64,000 nucleotides of DNA from Physcia stellaris (taxonomy: Eukaryota > Ascomycota > Lecanoromycetes > Caliciales > Physciaceae): the NCBI GenBank assembly GCA_018902385.1, contig JABSSW010000004.1, positions 1,054,001 to 1,118,000 on the forward strand. The letters are read 5' to 3'. The position numbers and the translations under genes were made by a program. The notes under the pieces are model-generated. The model saw only the letters and a list, made by a program, of their open reading frames with translations. It made no database searches and had not been told where the DNA came from. Positions 60,293 through 64,000 of the stretch are shown in pieces. Position 1 is the stretch's first letter. Each line of letters starts with the position of its first letter.

Positions 60293-60452
60293 AGAAAGCA
60301 GGAAAGAGAAAAGCGAGGAATGAATGGGTAAAAGACTCTGAAATTGCGTTGATACCAACTAAGACCACTTCTCCAACATCCCACATCGGTCGCCACATGC
60401 CCTCTCCTAGTGAGCCTATCCCTCCTAGCCACGCATATTTCTTATACATCCT
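60293..60452 (+). repeat. Diverged direct duplication, copy A
   Basis: Shares with 61561-61699, in order, a GGAAAGAGAA-like start, GAATGGG, ATTGCGTTGAT, CCCACATCG, CACATGCC/ACATGCC, TCCTAGCCA and ACATCC. Identity is patchy, with several small gaps, so the duplication is old. No coding potential shared by both copies. Confidence 0.6.
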
Positions 60453-61017
60453 TTAGGAAAGAGGTATCGCGGCGCAGCGGCTTCGGTATCACACACGCAA
60501 CTCAGCGAACATAATGCCCGATTCACGTAGACCCGCATGGTCGTCGAGGACTATGCTGAATCATCGTAACAACGTACCACCTTCGATACTGACCCAGTGA
60601 GCAGCAGCAGCACTTCGGACGAAGCGCCCTCTAATGAACAAACCAGAATCAGAGTCTCTCTCCCCCGTACGCCGGTCCGAAGACGCTCGTATGTAGCTGA
60701 ATCGGTAGTGGGCGAACTATCACAGCCATTATTGATGGAGCGAGCTCTCAGAGTCGCGACTGAAGAAAACATATCGAGCTGAGGAAATAATGTACTCAAT
60801 TGACGAAACGTTTAACTCCAAAGAAAGCGTATCACGTATACTTCGAGGCTGATCCTGTAGGATATCTGAAGAGCGGGCGATGCATGTACATCCAACAAAA
60901 GGAGAATTCGACGATTTCTTGGATTCACTTTAGTTTAGATAAGCACGATGAATTTATAGTTAGATTCTGCATACGATGTGGGTCGGTAAATGAAGAAACG
61001 ACGACTACTACTATTGC

Positions 61018-61022
61018 TATTA
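61018..61022 (+). repeat. Target-site duplication, left (TATTA)
   Basis: TATTA abuts the left end of the MITE-like element and is repeated at 61377-61381. The core could also be read as a TA duplication. Confidence 0.55.
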
Positions 61023-61376
61023 GGGGTATTCATGACGGCCTTTTTGCACATGCGCCATATGGCCTGTTTCGAACGTGAGGGCCCCTTGGAGGTGTAGCTA
61101 GTCAAGATGTAGTACCGTGGATTAAACGGGGGCGTCTTGGCGGACCTGATACATCAAAAAACGAGAACAACAACAACAATAACGCGTTAAGCGAGTGTGG
61201 ACAACCTAGTTCTAGCGCTCATGACCCATATGGGCCCGTCAAGCAAGTCTTAATGGACGAGTTCGTACGTTAAGACTTGCGTGCAATAAACTCTAGCGTG
61301 GGGGCCGGGGTGAAATACCCCCTGTTTACAGGCCATATGGACCATATGGGACCAAAAAAGCCGTCGTGAATACCCC
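61023..61376. mobile_element. MITE-like element with long terminal inverted repeats
   Basis: 354 bp. The ends are inverted repeats of about 50 bp: GGGGTATTC then GACGGC, a T-run and CCATATGGCCTGT at the left, and the same read on the minus strand from 61376. The first 25 bases match at 22 positions. It is flanked by TATTA on both sides (minimal TA), as for Tc1/mariner-type or similar non-autonomous DNA transposons. Inside lies a second perfect inverted repeat of 11 bases (GCAAGTCTTAA at 61243-61253 against 61270-61280). No transposase frame. Family unknown to me. Confidence 0.7.
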
Positions 61377-61381
61377 TATTA

Positions 61382-62024
61382 TCTCAACTTTCCTCAAGCA
61401 ACCTATTTTTGAAAAATAATTTCGGAAACTTCTCATCGAACAAATCATCGAAAAAAATATCACTCCCATCTCACACTTCCAAATTCATTCAAGTGGAAAA
61501 AAGAAAGAAGTTCGATATTCTTCTTTTGAAATCTCTTATCTTCGAGAATGACGCGAAGAAGAAAAGAGAAGAGAGACATGGAATGGGCGAAAGATTCTGA
61601 ATTGCGTTGATGAATTGAGATCGCTCCTCCCAACGTCCCACATCGATCGACATGCCCCCAGTGAGAACAATCCTAGCCATATATCACTTGCACATCCCTT
61701 CATCCCATCCAGCGTACAGCCCACTATTCACTTTTTCGAGAAAAATACATATCAGGATTGTGCTCCCAATAGCCGACATACAGCACTCGTGATGAAGTCT
61801 TACCCCAGCATGCTGACCAAAGCAGACGGATATCTCGTCGTGAATATCCCTAGCCAGAGGGCAAAGGCACATTGCGCGATGCAGTCCACAGCTACTTATA
61901 ACGCTTCCAGTCCCAAATCGGGCGATGGGTGTTCTCGCCATGGAAATGCCACTAACGCCAGAGCAGAAATGCCCTCCCAAAGATAGCGCGCACCCACACC
62001 CAAAATATTGACTCCGCAACGGTC
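61382..62024. other. Intergenic, AT-rich then repeat copy B
   Basis: AT-rich at 61390-61560, then copy B of the duplication. No gene recognised before the 3' end of the FHA-like gene. Confidence 0.4.
61561..61699 (+). repeat. Diverged direct duplication, copy B
   Basis: Second copy of 60293-60452, same orientation, on the other side of the MITE-like element. The two copies are about 1.1 kb apart. Confidence 0.6.
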
Positions 62025-64000
62025 CTACTTCGCAGCCTGAGCCGGATCCGCAGCAGGCTTCAGAGCAGAAGCAGCCTCAACTGCCGGAGCCGGAGTCGGA
62101 GTCGCCGTATCACCAGACGCACCAGTAGCAGTCGTCGCACCACTGCTCTCCTCGGCCCTCTCCGCGCGCCTATTAGCCTTGGCCTCCTTCTTCGACCTCT
62201 TCCCCACCGTCTTCTGATAATTATCCCTCTCCTGCATGACCACGAAGCGCTCATTCTCCGGTCTCCTGTTCCTGCTGATACCGACATTGAAGCTGCATTC
62301 CAGCTTGAAGAAATCGGTGCCCTGGTGGCCTTCAGCGGGGTCATCGAAGACGGTGATGATGTCGCCGGTATAGAGTTTGCCGTATTGCCAGCAGTCAGCG
62401 CCTTTGGTCACTTTGGTGCCGTTGACGAGAATCCAGCGCGAGGTGCGCGTGCTGATGATGGCCATGACTTTCTCGTCTTTGGTCCAGTCGACCCCTTTGG
62501 CCATGTCCCGCTCGAGCGAGGGGCGCCAGAAGATGATGTCGAAGGCGTGCCGGGGAACGCGGTTGTCGAGATTATTGGGGAAGACGACAGTATTATCGAG
62601 TTCGCGGCCGTACATTGTGAGGCGAGACGTGAGTTTGATGGTGGTGCTAATGATGGAGTGTGGTAGCGCGGTCAGTTTGCCGAAGATGGGAGGAGGGGGA
62701 GGAAGTCTGGGGGTGAGGCTCGATGGATGATGGAGGCTGATGAGGTGTTGCTGCTACTGATAGAGTCGTTCTGTGAGTCATGTGGAGCTTTGGATTCTTT
62801 GCTTCTGGCTTTCGAACCCTCAGTATTTGCAGCCTTGGAAGACCCTTCACGATCCTTCATCTCCGTATCTTTCGGTGTCGAGCCTTTGGCTCCTTTGTCT
62901 TGGTCCCCTGCAGCTACAGTGATACTTCCCGTATCTTCTGCAGGTGCGTCTTTGGAACGGCCGTCACTTTTCTCGCCTTCGCCTTTCGTTTTACTACTAA
63001 CCTCGTCATCACGAGCCTGCTGCTTCGTTGCGAAGTCCTTTTGCTCTGTTCTAGAAGATGAACGGTGGGAACGATGAGAGCGGTGAGAGCCTCCAGCCTC
63101 CTTGATTGCATCGGTTGAGCCAGATGTCGGCTTTGACGAACTCCGACTTGAACGGTGGGATTCGTGAGCTTTCTCATTCCCGTGCCTGCTGGCCTCTGCA
63201 TTGATCGGCTGAGGGTTTTGGGGTTCGTTCGGGGCATCAGGTAGGTCCACTGATCTCTCTTTGGATACGTTGTGTGCGGCGGACGATCGATGGGAATGGC
63301 CACTTCCCGCCTGAGAAGGATCAGGAGTACCACCTGTCCTCGATCGTTTGCCGACTTCGTGTTGAGTAGTTGCTCCGGTTTCTTGGCTTGAGCGCTTGGA
63401 TCCGGCAACAGCAGTAATGACGGGCGACATTTCACGGGACCTCGGAGTACGCGGGGTAGCAGGTTTGCTGTCAACAGAAGGTGCAGAGAAGGCTGATTCG
63501 GGAGATGCCATATTGAGCTGGGCAACGAGGGCTTCAGTACCCAATAGACTTGGGGCAGGTTCAGCGTATGCTGTGGCTGGTAGAAGTTGTGGGTATTGGA
63601 TGGAGTAGTCGGAGATTCCGTCGTTCGTGACATGGGAGTCGGTGTTATCGATGCTAGTGTCATCAGACATGGCAACACTCTCATCGCGACTTCCCTCTGC
63701 AAACATCTCTAATGCCGCTTGCGTTTGTTGACCGAGAACGCCTGAGCTGCCGAGCGCTGAGGTTCCAATCTCTCCATAGAGTCTGTTACTGGTAGAAGTA
63801 GGTGCCCCAATTCCTACGGGCCGCGATCCGGCGTTGATGAACATGGGCATAGTCGAGTACATCGAGTACCCATCGAACTCCGATCCTTGGGACACAACCG
63901 AATCTTTCCGTGGCTCGAATCCCATCGCGCGGGGAGCATCAGCCTTGAGACGCTTGGACTCGCGCACGTCAATGTCATCGCTATCATCATACTCCAGGCC
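62025..64000 (-). CDS. FHA-like domain protein with Ser-rich N-terminus (5' end outside window)
   Basis: Partial: the frame enters from the right edge and ends at 62025. The N-terminal part seen (about 430 residues) is disordered and Ser/Thr/Lys-rich, with SHRSHRSHRSSSR-like runs, many Ser-Pro sites and basic stretches, suggesting a nuclear protein. The C-terminal 215 residues form an FHA-like fold: LTSRLTMYGRELDNTVVFPN, then RVPRHAFDIIFWRP, then MAIISTRTSRWILVNGTKV, then GDIITVFDDP. It ends in a Lys/Arg/Ala-rich tail. FHA domains bind phosphothreonine, but this one lacks the usual G-R-x4-D-I-x2 order in places, so binding is uncertain. The frame changes near 62715-62722 at a run of five C; a sixth C would join HRASPP to RLPPPPPIFGKLTAL. 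Confidence 0.7.

Larger units (their letters stand above)
60145..61022. other. Repeat-bearing intergenic region
   Basis: Holds the possible 3' continuation of the NACHT-ankyrin gene (to 60323), one copy of a diverged duplication (60293-60452) and, at its right edge, the target-site duplication of a MITE-like element. No other gene recognised. Confidence 0.45.

Noticed and set aside
60597-60782. Ser-rich 61-codon frame
   Set aside because: It has no ATG start and no conserved pattern; chance frame between repeats.
60800-61078. 92-codon plus-strand frame as a gene
   Set aside because: Its end lies inside the left terminal repeat of the MITE-like element and it has no motif.
1-64000. CRISPR arrays, tRNA or rRNA genes, secondary-metabolite cluster
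   Set aside because: No regular spaced repeats, no T-loop/anticodon arrangement and no PKS, NRPS or terpene core enzyme seen; the lone 2OG oxygenase is not enough for a cluster.

Overview
This window is nuclear DNA from a filamentous ascomycete (Pezizomycotina). The evidence is short introns (about 45-200 nt) with GTRNGT donors and CTRAC-type branch sites, plus a gene set typical of that group: HET domain, palC, a NACHT-ankyrin receptor and a fungal 12 kDa complex I subunit. It also holds one LTR retroelement that is very AT-rich and whose LTR differences are all transitions, as expected after repeat-induced point mutation (RIP). I cannot assign order or genus. I see no rRNA, tRNA, CRISPR or bacterial-type operon.

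Layout. 1-7.5 kb: two related F-box-like genes and a decayed third copy around a HET-domain gene, with old repeats at the left edge. 8.6-11.2 kb: a fungal multi-pass membrane protein. 13.5-16.4 kb: a large Mis18/Yippee-type zinc-domain protein. 17.1-19.2 kb: a complex I subunit converging on palC of the ambient-pH pathway. 20.2-22.8 kb: a TAF3-like and a TAF7 gene, head to head, both TFIID subunits. 23.8-25.4 kb: a bZIP factor. 26.1-28 kb: a secreted esterase-like-of-phytase protein. 28.8-30.8 kb: a probably peroxisomal 2-hydroxyacyl-CoA lyase. 31.1-33.3 kb: a hypothetical protein and an IPNS-like 2OG-Fe(II) oxygenase. 34.4-38.7 kb: two divergent paralogous GTPases with coiled coils, one carrying two ZZ-type zinc fingers. 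38.9-41.3 kb: Ofd1/Tpa1 prolyl hydroxylase. 42.3-43.2 kb: a small secreted Cys-rich protein. 44.7-46.3 kb: threonine aldolase. 46.6-51.9 kb: a broken Ty1/copia-type element with LTRs and target-site duplication. 52.6-54.3 kb: a bHLH factor. 57.2-60.1 kb: a NACHT-ankyrin (NLR-like) gene. 61.0-61.4 kb: a MITE-like element between two diverged copies of another repeat. 62.0-64.0 kb: an FHA-like protein running off the right edge.

Two themes link the genes. First, self/non-self or stress-type proteins (HET, paired GTPases, NACHT-ankyrin) are interspersed with housekeeping genes and lie near repeats. Second, at least five conserved genes (palC, the esterase, the lyase, the 2OG oxygenase and the FHA gene) read correctly only if one base is added at a short homopolymer; three more have a similar single frame change. 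In every case the exon lengths become divisible by three after a one-base correction. Consensus-sequence error is the simplest explanation, although real gene decay cannot be excluded from the sequence alone.

Exon borders were inferred by eye from splice signals and protein continuity. Functions come from remembered family motifs, not from database searches.
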